A stretch of 64,000 bases of DNA from assembly GCA_902800815.1 (NCBI GenBank), contig CADCGB010000006.1, positions 17,689 through 81,688 of the forward strand, given 5' to 3'. Shown here one piece after another: positions 17,871 to 26,976 of the stretch. A program made the position numbers and the translations under genes. This DNA is from Fibrobacter succinogenes. Its GTDB lineage: Bacteria > Fibrobacterota > Fibrobacteria > Fibrobacterales > Fibrobacteraceae. How positions within the stretch are numbered: the stretch's first letter is position 1; each line of letters begins with the position of its first letter. The notes under the pieces are model-generated. The model saw only the letters and a list, made by a program, of their open reading frames with translations. It did not search any database and had not been told where the DNA came from.

Positions 17871-18722
17871 ATGGAAGAAATCCCTCTCTGGTACTGGCTT
17901 TTGGTGTTTTTTGCCCTCGGCGCATGCGTCGGGAGCTTCTACAACGTGATTGTGTACCGCATGCCCCGCGGGATTTCGCTCATAAACCCGCCCAGCCACT
18001 GCCCGCTGTGCAAGAAGCATATCCCCATCCGGTATAACCTGCCTATCGTGGGGTGGCTATGGCTCCGCGGGAAGAGCGCCTGCTGCAAGCAGCCCATCAG
18101 CATCATCTACCCGATAGGGGAGGCGCTGTGTGGGCTCCTGGGCGTGCTCGCGCTGTTCTCTGCCGCAGCGATGAGTGCGGGCTCGGTTTCGGTGGAACTG
18201 TTCAGTGCCCCGGTGGTTGAACCCGCGGTGTGGGCGTATGCGCTCTCGATGTTCTGGCTTTTGCTCGGGGCATACCCGGTATGCGCCGTCGATTGCAAGT
18301 ACAAGTTGATTCCCGATTCCATCTCGGTGGGAGGTATTGTTGCGGGCTTATTGATTTCGTTTATTCCCGGCGGTGTCACTCCGCTCCAGAGCCTGCTCGG
18401 GGCGGTAGTCGCGGGTGGTGGTCTCTACCTGGTGGGCTGGACTGCGACAAAGCTCCTGAAGAAGGATGCCATGGGGTTTGGCGACGTGAAGCTCCTCGCG
18501 GGTTATGGTGCCCTGATGGGCGTGACAGGTGCAGTCGAGACGCTGATTGTTGCCGCCCTGCTCGGGATTATCGTGATGGTGCCCTACGGCAAGTTGCGCA
18601 AGAGCGATGACGGCTCGGGCCAGATACCCTTCGGGCCGTTCCTTGCGGTTGCCGCCCCGCTCATGTACCTGTGGGGCGAGCAATTGTTTAATTTGTATGT
18701 AGCGTTCGTTTTCGGGGAATAA
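17871..18722 (+). CDS. pilD: Prepilin peptidase / N-methyltransferase (A24 family)
   Basis: 283 residues. The N-terminal domain has GACVGSFYNVIVYRMPRG, the normal entry motif, and the zinc-binding region with HCPLC and a second Cys pair, here adjacent (SACCKQPIS) instead of CxxC. The two catalytic aspartates of the A24 family are seen in CAVDCKYKLIPD and GFGDVKLLAG. Several membrane helices follow. The enzyme cleaves and N-methylates type IV pilins or type II secretion pseudopilins at the inner membrane. No pilin or secretion gene lies next to it in this window, so the substrate system must be elsewhere. Confidence 0.95.
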   Translation: MEEIPLWYWLLVFFALGACVGSFYNVIVYRMPRGISLINPPSHCPLCKKHIPIRYNLPIVGWLWLRGKSACCKQPISIIYPIGEALCGLLGVLALFSAAAMSAGSVSVELFSAPVVEPAVWAYALSMFWLLLGAYPVCAVDCKYKLIPDSISVGGIVAGLLISFIPGGVTPLQSLLGAVVAGGGLYLVGWTATKLLKKDAMGFGDVKLLAGYGALMGVTGAVETLIVAALLGIIVMVPYGKLRKSDDGSGQIPFGPFLAVAAPLMYLWGEQLFNLYVAFVFGE

Positions 18723-18724
18723 AG

Positions 18725-20839
18725 TTATTTCACGCGAATCGTTTTTTGCATGTTGCGCGAACCGTCGCGCACCTGCATGATGTATATCCCGCGGGGCAGA
18801 CCGTTCGTACTGATTGCCGCTCCGGTACTTTCACGCAGTAGCTTTCCGGTCGTACTGAAAATGCGCACGCTTGTTGAACTCGTATATTCTAGGTGGGGTT
18901 CCGCCAGCAGGCCTATCGCAGTCGTACTGTCGGAATCGGGTGGCGCCACAACGTTCACTGCGGCCAGTTCCAGCTGGTCGAGGTTCGGGCCGTCATTGCC
19001 GCCCACGGTAGCGAACGTGATGGTGCTCGCGCCCTGTGGCAACGTGATGGAAACGTCCTTCGTCACGTAGGTGGTCCAGCTTTCCGTCGCCTCGAATGCA
19101 ACTTCTTGCGATTCGCCGGCTTCGCCCTTGATGGAAAGACTGCGCGTGCTCTTGCTCCCGTTCGCGTACGTCAGGGTGAGCTTGTATTCGCCTTCCACAT
19201 CTGCGTACACGGGCACCTGCACGCTCGATGTCCCTGCGTTGAAGTTCACGTAGCCCGCACCTGCGAAACCTGCGTTGCTGCTCTCGTTGATGCCGTTCTC
19301 GATGGCGCCTTCTTCGGCCTGGAACTTGCCCGAGCCATCGCCGGCGAACGAGGGGGCGAGTTCGATATCACCTGCCGCAGTAATGCTAGCCTGCGGTTTG
19401 CTCGCGTCGATACCCGCGGCGCTCTTGCCGCTCCAGCCGGCGAATTTCCAGCCGGAGTTGGGAGTGGCGGTAAATGTCGCCGTCTTGCCTTCCATGACCT
19501 TGTCGCCGCTGAGGTTTGTGCTGACCATGCCGCCGATGGCTTCGCCAAGCGTCACCTTGTAGTAGGTGGCGTTCGCGTCAATGGTCGTGACTTCGTTGGA
19601 GTAGGCGCCTAGCCCGCCCATGCTGTTCGCGGCGCGCACCGTAATCTTTGAGCCCACCGCGACGCCTTCGAGCGAGAAACTCGGCGTAATCACGTTCGCC
19701 TTGTACTTGCCGTTCACGAAAATAACCCATGCGCGTGCGTTGTTATCGTCGGCCCAGGTAATTTCGGCGCCTTCCTGCGCAATTTTCGGAGTGCCCGCCT
19801 GTGCGGTTAACTTGGTCGGGTCCCAGCTGTCGTTACCCTTGAGCACGTTCTGGAGCGTGTACTTTGCGGCATCGTTTGCGTCCCAGACCGTCTTAAGCGT
19901 TGCGGTGGAACCGTCCTTGCTGCCGTCAAAGTAGGTGCGGCGCTTGCTCGTGTTGACGGGGTTCCCGTTGCCGTCCTTGCTGTTGTATTCGCCAAAGACC
20001 TTGGGTGCCGAATTCATGTTCTTCTGCCAGCCCTCGGCGGTGGGTTGCGCTATCATCCTAGTGTTCAGGAATACAGTCCTTGCGGTTCCCCACGAACGCC
20101 CGAGATAGAATGTCCCGTTGAAACTGTTGTTCGTTACGGTAATTGTCGCATTGTTGAATACGTAACCCCATTCGGTATTGTTCTGCGAAGCGGTAATGTA
20201 GCCACCGCTACGGCGCATCACCAGGTTCGTGCCTTCAAAGAACACGTCGCCGTCACCGCAGATAAAGTCTACCGTGCCTTCGATTTGCCCGCCTTCCCAG
20301 TAGCTACGGCCCTTGCCTCCGTTCAACTTGGTGTAGTAGGTGTCCTGGGTGCTTAGAAGCTTTACGTTCTTGTAGACAAGTTTGTCGCCCACAGTCATCA
20401 AGGCATCGTGCCTGCAGGCGCTACCGCAATTGTTCTCGTTGCCGTAATTTGCCTTGTTGTAGAGCGTGATGTCTTGCATGTAGACGCCGTTCGCGCTTAC
20501 CTTGAGCGTCGCCGTAACGCTGATGCCCTCGTTGATGGACTTGTTGTAGAGCACCGTCTTGTCGGCGCTCTGGCCCACGAGCGAAGTGTTAGATGCCGTG
20601 AAGGTCGTCATCTGGTTACTGTCGCCGGTAAGGCTCCCGATGTTGTATTCGCCATCGGGGAAGAATATGACGTAGTGGCTCGATTCGCTTGCGCCTGCGG
20701 ACTTGGCCGCATTCATGGCCGCCTTGAAGTCACCGTCCACGCCGACGACGAAATCGATTTTCTTTTTCTCGACCGCGAATGCGCTCACCGTGAAAGCGAG
20801 CGTCGCTAAAAGAAATTTGGATGTCCAGTTGTTCTGCAT
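18725..20839 (-). CDS. Secreted pectinesterase (CE8) with carbohydrate-binding module
   Basis: 704 residues with a signal peptide ending near AFA. The CE8 catalytic domain (about 25-310) shows QDTYYTK, the catalytic GTVDFICGDGDVFF segment and LGRSWG with the substrate-binding Arg. It removes methyl esters from pectin. Next come a fibronectin-like part, a short repeat with TATPNSGWKFAGWSG (about 455-470), and a CBM6/35-like module (about 500-625, starting FQAEEGAIENG). The last 65 residues form a C-terminal tail with TGKLLREST and LPRGIYIMQVRDGS, the type found on Fibrobacter exoenzymes and similar to type 9 secretion tails. It begins 27 nt after the pectate lyase gene, in one operon with it. 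Confidence 0.93.
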   Translation of the reverse strand: MQNNWTSKFLLATLAFTVSAFAVEKKKIDFVVGVDGDFKAAMNAAKSAGASESSHYVIFFPDGEYNIGSLTGDSNQMTTFTASNTSLVGQSADKTVLYNKSINEGISVTATLKVSANGVYMQDITLYNKANYGNENNCGSACRHDALMTVGDKLVYKNVKLLSTQDTYYTKLNGGKGRSYWEGGQIEGTVDFICGDGDVFFEGTNLVMRRSGGYITASQNNTEWGYVFNNATITVTNNSFNGTFYLGRSWGTARTVFLNTRMIAQPTAEGWQKNMNSAPKVFGEYNSKDGNGNPVNTSKRRTYFDGSKDGSTATLKTVWDANDAAKYTLQNVLKGNDSWDPTKLTAQAGTPKIAQEGAEITWADDNNARAWVIFVNGKYKANVITPSFSLEGVAVGSKITVRAANSMGGLGAYSNEVTTIDANATYYKVTLGEAIGGMVSTNLSGDKVMEGKTATFTATPNSGWKFAGWSGKSAAGIDASKPQASITAAGDIELAPSFAGDGSGKFQAEEGAIENGINESSNAGFAGAGYVNFNAGTSSVQVPVYADVEGEYKLTLTYANGSKSTRSLSIKGEAGESQEVAFEATESWTTYVTKDVSITLPQGASTITFATVGGNDGPNLDQLELAAVNVVAPPDSDSTTAIGLLAEPHLEYTSSTSVRIFSTTGKLLRESTGAAISTNGLPRGIYIMQVRDGSRNMQKTIRVK

Positions 20840-20866
20840 ATTTCTTTTCCCTTGTCGTCTTGAATT

Positions 20867-22642
20867 CTATCGCTGTGCTCCGGAATGGCTGCTGCCGTTT
20901 ACGCGGAACACCTTGCCGTTGCCGCGCCTAAGGTACACGCCCGCGCTGTTGCCGTGGGTGCCGAAGTCCACGAAGTAGCGGTCTGCCGTTCTCGCCGGAC
21001 TTGCTGCGCGGACATCCCGCACGCCGATAGCTGTCGTGCCCGAGTCGCCCGGAGTCGTGCTGGTATCGCCCACATCGACCTTGCCCGCGAGCAGGTTCTC
21101 ACTCATCCAGCCGATGTAATCGATGTTCGCCATGCCGTCATTCGAGAGGCTCGTGAACTTGAGTTCGCTGTAGCCCGCGGGCAGTTCCACTTCGACGGAT
21201 TGCGTCTTCCAGGTGGTCCATGCAGAGGTTGATTCCATGCTGCCGTCTGCGATAAGCGTCTTGTCGCCGGCGGTAACGCTGTACCCGCGTGCAGAACCGC
21301 CGCCGTTCGCGAAACTGATGTAGAGCGTATACTTGCCTTCCTTCTCGGCGGTCACGCCATAGGTCACGTAACTACCCTTCTCGTTATCCACGTTCGCGTA
21401 GCCTTCGCCCACGAACCCGGCGTTGCTTGCTTCCTTCACACCCTTGATGTCGGTGAAGCCCACGCCGTCGATAAACACCTTGCAGGAATCGCTCCCGCAC
21501 ATGGCTGCCGGCGGGGGAGGTTCCACGTAGGTGCCCGCCACCTTCTCGAGCGCCGCAAGGTACGCCGATTCCGCGCTCAGGATTGCGGAACCGTAATCGC
21601 CCGCCCACTGGTAACCCGTGCGGCGTTCCTCGCTGATTTTCATGAAGTCCTGCGTCTTGGTGCTGGCCCCGTCGCGGTCGCAGAAGAAGTAGTCGTCGCT
21701 GTTCACCTCGTAGAAGCGGAACCACAGCGAGGATCCCGCCTTGTCGACGATGCCCGCTGTCTTGCTGAACGCCTTGTCCGCGAGTTTGTTCTTCTTGTAC
21801 CAGGCGATGGCGCCCTTGACCGCCTTCTGGATTGCTTCGGTCTGTTCGGGCCAGTTCATCAGGAACCACACCACGCCCATCGATTCGTTGCCGGACTTGC
21901 TCGGGAGTTCGTACGCGCGGGCACCCACCGGAGCGAGGCTGTTCGTGTCGTGCTGCGCACACCATACCGTCAAGTTTCCGTTGTTCACAATCTGCGCCTT
22001 GAGCAGGTAGTCTATGGCCTTGTCGAGGGCGGACTTCATCTTGTTTCGGGTCGCGTCGTCGATGATGTCGCTATCGAAGGGCGAAGTCCTGTTCGCGATG
22101 TCCATCATGGTGACCATCGCGCGGATCATGGCGTTGTCGTTCAGTGTAATCTGGTCGCTGTAATTGCCGCGCTTGGGCCACACCTGCGGAAGCCCGCCCT
22201 TGGAACGCTGCATGGTGAGGATAAAGTTTAGGGCCTTGTTGAAACTCGACTTGAACGTGTTCTTGTAATTGCTGTTTGTCGTTTCCTTGTAGCGCACCGC
22301 CAGCAGGCGCATTTCCTGGATAGTCGCGTTGTTGTCGATGGTGCCGAGGTCGCCGCCGTCCTTGGAACGCCATTCCGACTTGTTGCCGCTCGTGTATGCG
22401 CTCTTGTACTTGTCGGCCATCGCCTTGTAAAAACCGCCGTTGCTGATCTGCCACGTGGTCATGTTGTAGGTGTACTGGTCGATATCCATGCCGGAAGCGG
22501 CCGAGGTCAGCTCCGAATAGCCGCGGTAGCTGTTGATTTTCGAGACCGCCGTGGAGGGCGGTACGTAATCGGCCGCGAAAGAGAAAGACGTCCCGGAAAC
22601 CAGGGTGAGCGTCGCAACAGTTCCAAACCAGATTTTTCCCAT
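20867..22642 (-). CDS. Secreted pectate lyase (PL10) with carbohydrate-binding module
   Basis: 591 residues with a signal peptide ending FSFA. The catalytic domain (about 25-385) has the (alpha/alpha)-type PL10 pattern: ATIQEMRLLA, the GGLPQVWPKRGNYSDQITLND block, and later SLWFRFYEVNSDDYFFCDRDG. PL10 enzymes cleave polygalacturonate by beta-elimination with Ca2+. A CBM6/35-like module follows (about 395-510) and then a C-terminal tail that ends GVYLRRGNGKVFRVNG plus a short basic end, related to the tail of the neighbouring esterase. It is the promoter-proximal gene of the two-gene pectin unit: the esterase exposes the acid polymer that the lyase cuts. Confidence 0.92.
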   Translation of the reverse strand: MGKIWFGTVATLTLVSGTSFSFAADYVPPSTAVSKINSYRGYSELTSAASGMDIDQYTYNMTTWQISNGGFYKAMADKYKSAYTSGNKSEWRSKDGGDLGTIDNNATIQEMRLLAVRYKETTNSNYKNTFKSSFNKALNFILTMQRSKGGLPQVWPKRGNYSDQITLNDNAMIRAMVTMMDIANRTSPFDSDIIDDATRNKMKSALDKAIDYLLKAQIVNNGNLTVWCAQHDTNSLAPVGARAYELPSKSGNESMGVVWFLMNWPEQTEAIQKAVKGAIAWYKKNKLADKAFSKTAGIVDKAGSSLWFRFYEVNSDDYFFCDRDGASTKTQDFMKISEERRTGYQWAGDYGSAILSAESAYLAALEKVAGTYVEPPPPAAMCGSDSCKVFIDGVGFTDIKGVKEASNAGFVGEGYANVDNEKGSYVTYGVTAEKEGKYTLYISFANGGGSARGYSVTAGDKTLIADGSMESTSAWTTWKTQSVEVELPAGYSELKFTSLSNDGMANIDYIGWMSENLLAGKVDVGDTSTTPGDSGTTAIGVRDVRAASPARTADRYFVDFGTHGNSAGVYLRRGNGKVFRVNGSSHSGAQR

Positions 22643-22661
22643 AACATCCTCATCGTCTTGA

Positions 22662-22677
22662 TAACGATACTTCGTTA
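22662..22677. promoter_or_regulatory. Candidate operator dyad before the pectin operon
   Basis: TAACGA-TACT-TCGTTA is a perfect 6-bp inverted repeat lying 20 bp upstream of the pectate lyase ATG. Its place fits a repressor site or a leader hairpin. A single instance, so the call is tentative. Confidence 0.35.
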
Positions 22678-22732
22678 ATCTAACATAATATATGTCAAAA
22701 TTGCCTGCGGGGAACGTTATTTTTATTTACAA

Positions 22733-22748
22733 GTTGTCCATAGACAAC
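22733..22748. promoter_or_regulatory. Candidate operator dyad, divergent region
   Basis: GTTGTC-CATA-GACAAC is a perfect 6-bp inverted repeat with a 4-nt spacer, 91 bp upstream of the pectate lyase start and 184 bp upstream of the oxidoreductase start. It has the size of a regulator binding site. Single instance only. Confidence 0.3.
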
Positions 22749-22931
22749 GCCGGAAATGGCGAAATTTGCTCAAAAAACGGGTCGGGAACGTCTGCCTGTG
22801 TTTACGCAAGAGTCCATTTATATGTGAAAAATGCTCCTGTCGCTAGCCTAAAGAGAGTATTTTTACAAAACGAAACACGAAAAGTCATTCTGGAGCGCCC
22901 GTCGGGAGCGAAAGAATCCAAGAGGAACAAG

Positions 22932-24854
22932 ATGAAGGTCCTGAAGTTTGCAATTCTCGGGTGTGGCCATATCGCCACGAAGATGGCCGCTGCGGTCAAG
23001 ACTCTCGAAAAACGCGGTATGGGCGTGGAATGCTACGCGGTGGCTTCGCGCACGCTTGACAAGGCGAAAAAGTTTGCCGACGATTACGGGTTCGGCCGGG
23101 CGTACGGCAGTTACGAGGAACTCGCGCAGGATTCTGCGGTGGACTTAATCTACATCGCGACACCGCATTCCGAACACTACAATAACATTTTACTTTGTCT
23201 GGAACATGGCAGGAATTTGCTCGTGGAGAAGGCCTTTACCGCGAATGCCCTGATGGCGTCGGAAGCGATTGCCCTCGCCGAGGAGAAGGGCGTGTTCATG
23301 AGCGAGGCGATGTGGACGCGTTTCTTGCCTGCGGTGCAGATGGTGAAGGACTGGATTTTGGCCGGGAAGATTGGCAAGGTGGAAAGCGTGGAGGCCGACT
23401 TCTCGATGCCGCTTTCGCATATCGGTCGCCTGCACAAGTCCGAACTTGCGGGTGGTGCGCTGCTTGACTTGGGTATTTACAGTTTGACGTTTGCGGATAT
23501 CTTTTTGACGGACCCGGAAATTTGCAGGGTTGGGCGTGATGATGGTAAGGACTGCGTCGCGAATCATATCGTGCAGACAAAGACGAAGTGCGTCAAGTTC
23601 CATACGGGCGTCGATGCGACGGACTGGATTGACCTCGTGTATGCAGGCGGACAGGTCGCACACCTCAAGACATCGATGGTGGCCCCGCTCAAGAACGAGG
23701 GCGTTATCTATGGTTCGAAAGGATTCATCCGCGTGCAGAACCTCAACGACATGGTGGAAATTCAACTGTTCGATGTCGCCGGAACGCTTGTGGAATCCGT
23801 GAAGCCGCCGCGCATCGAGAACTGCTATGAATATGAGGTGCTGGGCTGCAAGGCTGCCCTCGAGAAGGGCCTGAAGGAATGCCCCGAGATGCCGCATAGC
23901 AAGACCATGCAGATGATGACGCAGATGGATGGCCTCCGTGCGCAATGGGGTGTAAGTTACCCGTTCGAACTCAGCCCGGGTGAAGTCTGGAACCGCAGTG
24001 GCGACAAGTCCTTCCTTGAAATTTTCGACATTGAGACAGGTGAAACAAAACTCCTCAAGGAATTTGACAAGGTCATTGAGGCGCCGAACTGGAGTGCCGA
24101 TGGCAAGTTCCTCACATACAACAGCGAAGGCCGAATCTACAAGTACGAAATTGAGTCGGGTGCAATTACCGAGGTGCCCAGTTATTTCGTGGACAACTGC
24201 AACAACGACCACGTTCTTTCTCCCGATGGTGAAGGCTTGTACGTGAGCCACCACACCAAAGAAGACGGCCTTTCGCGCATCTACAAGATTTTCTTCGATG
24301 GCCGCATGCCGGTACTCGTTACCCCGCTCGCGCCGAGCTACCTGCATGGCGTTACCGCCGACGGCAAGATGCTCGCGTACTGCGCCGAACGCAATGGCGA
24401 GTACGACATTTATACAATTCCGACTGCGGGCGGAAACGAAAAGCAGTTGACAACCGCATTCGGACTGAACGACGGTCCGGAATACGACTGCGACGGAGAA
24501 TACATCTGGTTTAACTCGGTACGCACGGGCCGCATGCAGGCCTGGCGCATGAAGGCCGACGGTTCCGAGCAGACACAGATGACGTTCGATGCGCATTGGA
24601 ACACCTGGTTCCCACACGTTTCGCCCGACCGCAAAAAAGTCGTGATGCTTGCCTACCATGAGTGCGACGTGCGCCCTGGTGAACACGTACCCAACAAGAA
24701 CGTGGAAATCCGGCTGATGACCGGCAGCGATAAAACAGGCTGGAGCGAACCGCGTACGATTCTAAAGTTGTTCGGCGGCCAGGGAACCATCAACGTGAAT
24801 TCCTGGGCCCCCGACAGCAAGCGCTTCGCCTACGTAAGGTACGAGAAGGGGTAA
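22932..24854 (+). CDS. Gfo/Idh/MocA oxidoreductase fused to a TolB-like beta-propeller
   Basis: 640 residues from the ATG at 22932, which follows AGAGGAACAAG. Residues 1-345 form a complete Gfo/Idh/MocA dehydrogenase: Rossmann motif AILGCGHIA (7-15), VEKAFTANA (98-106, the EKP-type motif with Ala in place of Pro), GALLDLGIYSL, and the typical family end MDGLRAQWGVSYPFE. From about 355 to the end is a second complete domain with repeated strands of the WD40-like/TolB type (NWSADGKFL, HVLSPDGEGLYVSHHTKEDG, LNDGPEYDCDGEYIWFNSV, NSWAPDSKRFAYV). Each half is normally a separate protein. The reaction is probably NAD(P)-dependent oxidation or reduction of a sugar; substrate unknown. No signal peptide. 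It is divergent to the pectin operon, so a link to pectin sugars is possible but unproven. Confidence 0.88.
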   Translation: MKVLKFAILGCGHIATKMAAAVKTLEKRGMGVECYAVASRTLDKAKKFADDYGFGRAYGSYEELAQDSAVDLIYIATPHSEHYNNILLCLEHGRNLLVEKAFTANALMASEAIALAEEKGVFMSEAMWTRFLPAVQMVKDWILAGKIGKVESVEADFSMPLSHIGRLHKSELAGGALLDLGIYSLTFADIFLTDPEICRVGRDDGKDCVANHIVQTKTKCVKFHTGVDATDWIDLVYAGGQVAHLKTSMVAPLKNEGVIYGSKGFIRVQNLNDMVEIQLFDVAGTLVESVKPPRIENCYEYEVLGCKAALEKGLKECPEMPHSKTMQMMTQMDGLRAQWGVSYPFELSPGEVWNRSGDKSFLEIFDIETGETKLLKEFDKVIEAPNWSADGKFLTYNSEGRIYKYEIESGAITEVPSYFVDNCNNDHVLSPDGEGLYVSHHTKEDGLSRIYKIFFDGRMPVLVTPLAPSYLHGVTADGKMLAYCAERNGEYDIYTIPTAGGNEKQLTTAFGLNDGPEYDCDGEYIWFNSVRTGRMQAWRMKADGSEQTQMTFDAHWNTWFPHVSPDRKKVVMLAYHECDVRPGEHVPNKNVEIRLMTGSDKTGWSEPRTILKLFGGQGTINVNSWAPDSKRFAYVRYEKG

Positions 24855-24915
24855 GCTTTTTTATATCTTGTAAATGAGCCTGCAAACTTTATTGCGGGCC
24901 TTAAAGGAGTTCTGC

Positions 24916-25473
24916 ATGCGTAAGAATCTTGGAGTCAAGGCATATCTATATCCGCAGCCCACGCTGGTGATTGCGACATACAACGAGGATGGTTCCCCGA
25001 ATGCGATGGTTGCTGCATGGGGTAGCGTGAGTGACACGAACCAGGTCGCCATCTATGTGGCGCATAGCCACAAGACGATGCCGAATATCCTTGCGCGCAA
25101 GGCGTTCACGGTGAGCATGGCGAACGAGAAGAACATCAAGGCCATCGACTACCTGGGCGTGACTTCGGGCAACAAGGTTGCAGACAAGTTTGCAAAGTCC
25201 GGGCTTACCGCCGTCAAGAGCGAGAACGTGGACGCCCCGCTAATTGCGGAACTCCCGCTCGCGCTCGAATGCAAATTCGTGAGCTATGACGAGGAGTCGG
25301 AACTCCTGCTGGGCGAAGTCGTGAACGTGACCGCAGACGAGTCGGCACTGGACGAGAAGGGGAACCTCTCGGTAGAAAAACTCAAGCCGGTGTGCTACGA
25401 TTCTGCGGGTCACGGCTATTACGTGATGGAACGTCGCGTGGGCAATGCCTTCAGCGACGGCAAGACTCTCTAG
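24916..25473 (+). CDS. Flavin reductase-like FMN-binding protein
   Basis: 185 residues, start at ATG 24916 behind AAAGGAG; an earlier in-frame ATG at 24874 would put the ribosome site inside the gene. The opening YPQPTLVIATYNEDGSPNAMVAAWG and the segment ARKAFTVSMANEKN are the FMN-binding split-barrel pattern of flavoredoxin-like proteins. These carry FMN and transfer electrons to or from flavins or small substrates in the cytoplasm. The gene stands 61 nt after the fusion oxidoreductase and may share its transcript. It ends 3 nt from the convergent RND adaptor gene. Confidence 0.88.
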   Translation: MRKNLGVKAYLYPQPTLVIATYNEDGSPNAMVAAWGSVSDTNQVAIYVAHSHKTMPNILARKAFTVSMANEKNIKAIDYLGVTSGNKVADKFAKSGLTAVKSENVDAPLIAELPLALECKFVSYDEESELLLGEVVNVTADESALDEKGNLSVEKLKPVCYDSAGHGYYVMERRVGNAFSDGKTL

Positions 25474-25476
25474 GCC

Positions 25477-26847
25477 TTATTTCTTCTTCCTGCCCGGCGG
25501 CGTAGGCATGAACGGGTTCGAGGCCTTTGCCTTCTCGGTACTGGCGGCGCTGACGCTTTCCTGGCTAACGACCACGGAATCGCCGACGGAGAGTCCCTTC
25601 AGGATTTGAATATTCACGCCGTCGCTGATGCCGGTCTTGACCCTGCGGGGGGCCGCCTTCCCGTCGATGCTGACCCATACGTGGTCGCCCGCGGGTTTCT
25701 TCGCACCGGCACGCTTCTTGAATACGGCCTTTCCTCCCTTTCCGCCACCCGGCGGGCCGAATCCGCCGGGACCGCCTGGGGGCGGGCCGCCTGCGCCCAT
25801 GTCGGGCGGCGGAGGCGGGAAGTCTCCCTTCGCAAATGCGCTGTCGCCTGCGAGCGAGTCGCGGCCCATGCGCGGCGGGCGCGGCATGTCCTTCGGGTCT
25901 GCCATCGGGGTCCCGTCTGCGGGAGTAAACTTGAGAGCCTTCACGGGAATCGCGATGGCATCCTTCACCTCTTGCGTCACGATGGTGCAGGTCGCCGTCA
26001 TGCCGGGCAAGAGCTTCTGTTCCGGGTTCTCTGCGGTAATCACCACCGTGTATGTCACCACGTTGCTCGTGGTCGTCGGGTTCAGGCGCACTTCCTGTAC
26101 GGAGCCATTGAACGTTTCTCCCTGGAAGGCGTCTACGGTGAATGTCACGCGCTGTTCCTGCTTTACCTGGCCGATGTCCGCCTCGTCGACGGCTGCCATC
26201 ACCTTCATCTGGCTTAAATCCTTCGCAATCACGAACAGGGTAGGTGTGCTCATGGAGGCGGCGACGGTCTGGCCCACTTCCACGGCGCGCTTCAGCACCA
26301 CGCCGTCAATCGGGCTCTTGATGGTCGCGTAGCTCAAGTTGAGCCTTGCCTGGCTTACCTCGTTTTTGCTGCGTTCCGCAGCGAGTTTTGCCGAATTCAT
26401 GTTGTACTCGGCGGTCTCGAGTTCCACTGCGCTTGCGGCGTTGCTCTCGGAAAGTTTCTTAACGCGGTTGTAGGTCGATTCCTTGTACTTGTAGTCATTC
26501 TCGGCGCTACGGTAGGCAATTTCGGCCTGCGTGAGCGTTGCCTTCAGTTTGGACTTGTCGAGCTCAGCGATGACCTGTCCCTTCTTTACCTTGGAATTGA
26601 AATCCACGTAGATTTTCGCGATATCGCCCGAGACCTGCGTGCCGACTTCCACCTGGTCTACCGGCTCGAGTGTACCTGTTGCCGAAATCGTGGTCGAGAT
26701 CGTGGTCTGTGTGACCTTAGCGCTCACGAGCGGGCCTGCGGCTTCGCTTGCCTTCTCCGTAAAAAAGAAGAACTTCACGCCGTAGGCGATGCCCGCAAGC
26801 ACTGCGAGCACGACGACAAGTTTCAGCAGTTTCTTCAAGAAATTCAT
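25477..26847 (-). CDS. RND/MacA-type periplasmic adaptor (membrane fusion protein)
   Basis: 456 residues. An N-terminal anchor helix (7-28) is followed by the lipoyl half-motif VEVGTQVSGDIAKIYVDFNSKVKKGQ-like segment, a helical hairpin of about 60 residues (100-170), the second lipoyl half (IKSPIDGVVLKRAVEVGQ), a beta-barrel and a membrane-proximal domain. This is the MacA/HlyD plan: a periplasmic link between an inner-membrane pump and an outer-membrane channel. Residues 310-386 are an extra Pro/Gly-rich insertion with PPPPP and a basic end, just before the last strands. No pump or outer-membrane factor gene is adjacent, so the partner is unknown. Confidence 0.9.
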   Translation of the reverse strand: MNFLKKLLKLVVVLAVLAGIAYGVKFFFFTEKASEAAGPLVSAKVTQTTISTTISATGTLEPVDQVEVGTQVSGDIAKIYVDFNSKVKKGQVIAELDKSKLKATLTQAEIAYRSAENDYKYKESTYNRVKKLSESNAASAVELETAEYNMNSAKLAAERSKNEVSQARLNLSYATIKSPIDGVVLKRAVEVGQTVAASMSTPTLFVIAKDLSQMKVMAAVDEADIGQVKQEQRVTFTVDAFQGETFNGSVQEVRLNPTTTSNVVTYTVVITAENPEQKLLPGMTATCTIVTQEVKDAIAIPVKALKFTPADGTPMADPKDMPRPPRMGRDSLAGDSAFAKGDFPPPPPDMGAGGPPPGGPGGFGPPGGGKGGKAVFKKRAGAKKPAGDHVWVSIDGKAAPRRVKTGISDGVNIQILKGLSVGDSVVVSQESVSAASTEKAKASNPFMPTPPGRKKK

Positions 26848-26976
26848 AAAAGCAGCCTAAAAATAGAAAGTATTGCCCTTTTTTCGAGTATTTTGATGCC
26901 TGACGGGCTAAAAAGGTTGCATTGTAGGCAAAAAAGGCCTTTATTTGCTTATAAAATAAATTTTATATTAGGTCAC

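Larger units (their letters stand above)
22643..22931. other. Divergent intergenic region with two short dyads
   Basis: 289 bp between the pectate lyase gene (minus) and the oxidoreductase/propeller gene (plus). It holds two 16-bp dyads with 6-bp arms and 4-nt spacers: TAACGA/TCGTTA at 22662-22677, in the likely 5' leader of the lyase gene, and GTTGTC/GACAAC at 22733-22748. The remaining frame open on the plus strand shows no coding character. No RNA gene is recognised. Confidence 0.55.

Noticed and set aside
23985..24854. Reading the propeller half as an oligogalacturonate lyase (PL22), given the pectin genes nearby
   Set aside because: PL22 is also a propeller, but I could not find the metal-binding His/Gln pattern of that family. 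The repeats fit the TolB-like stand-alone proteins better.
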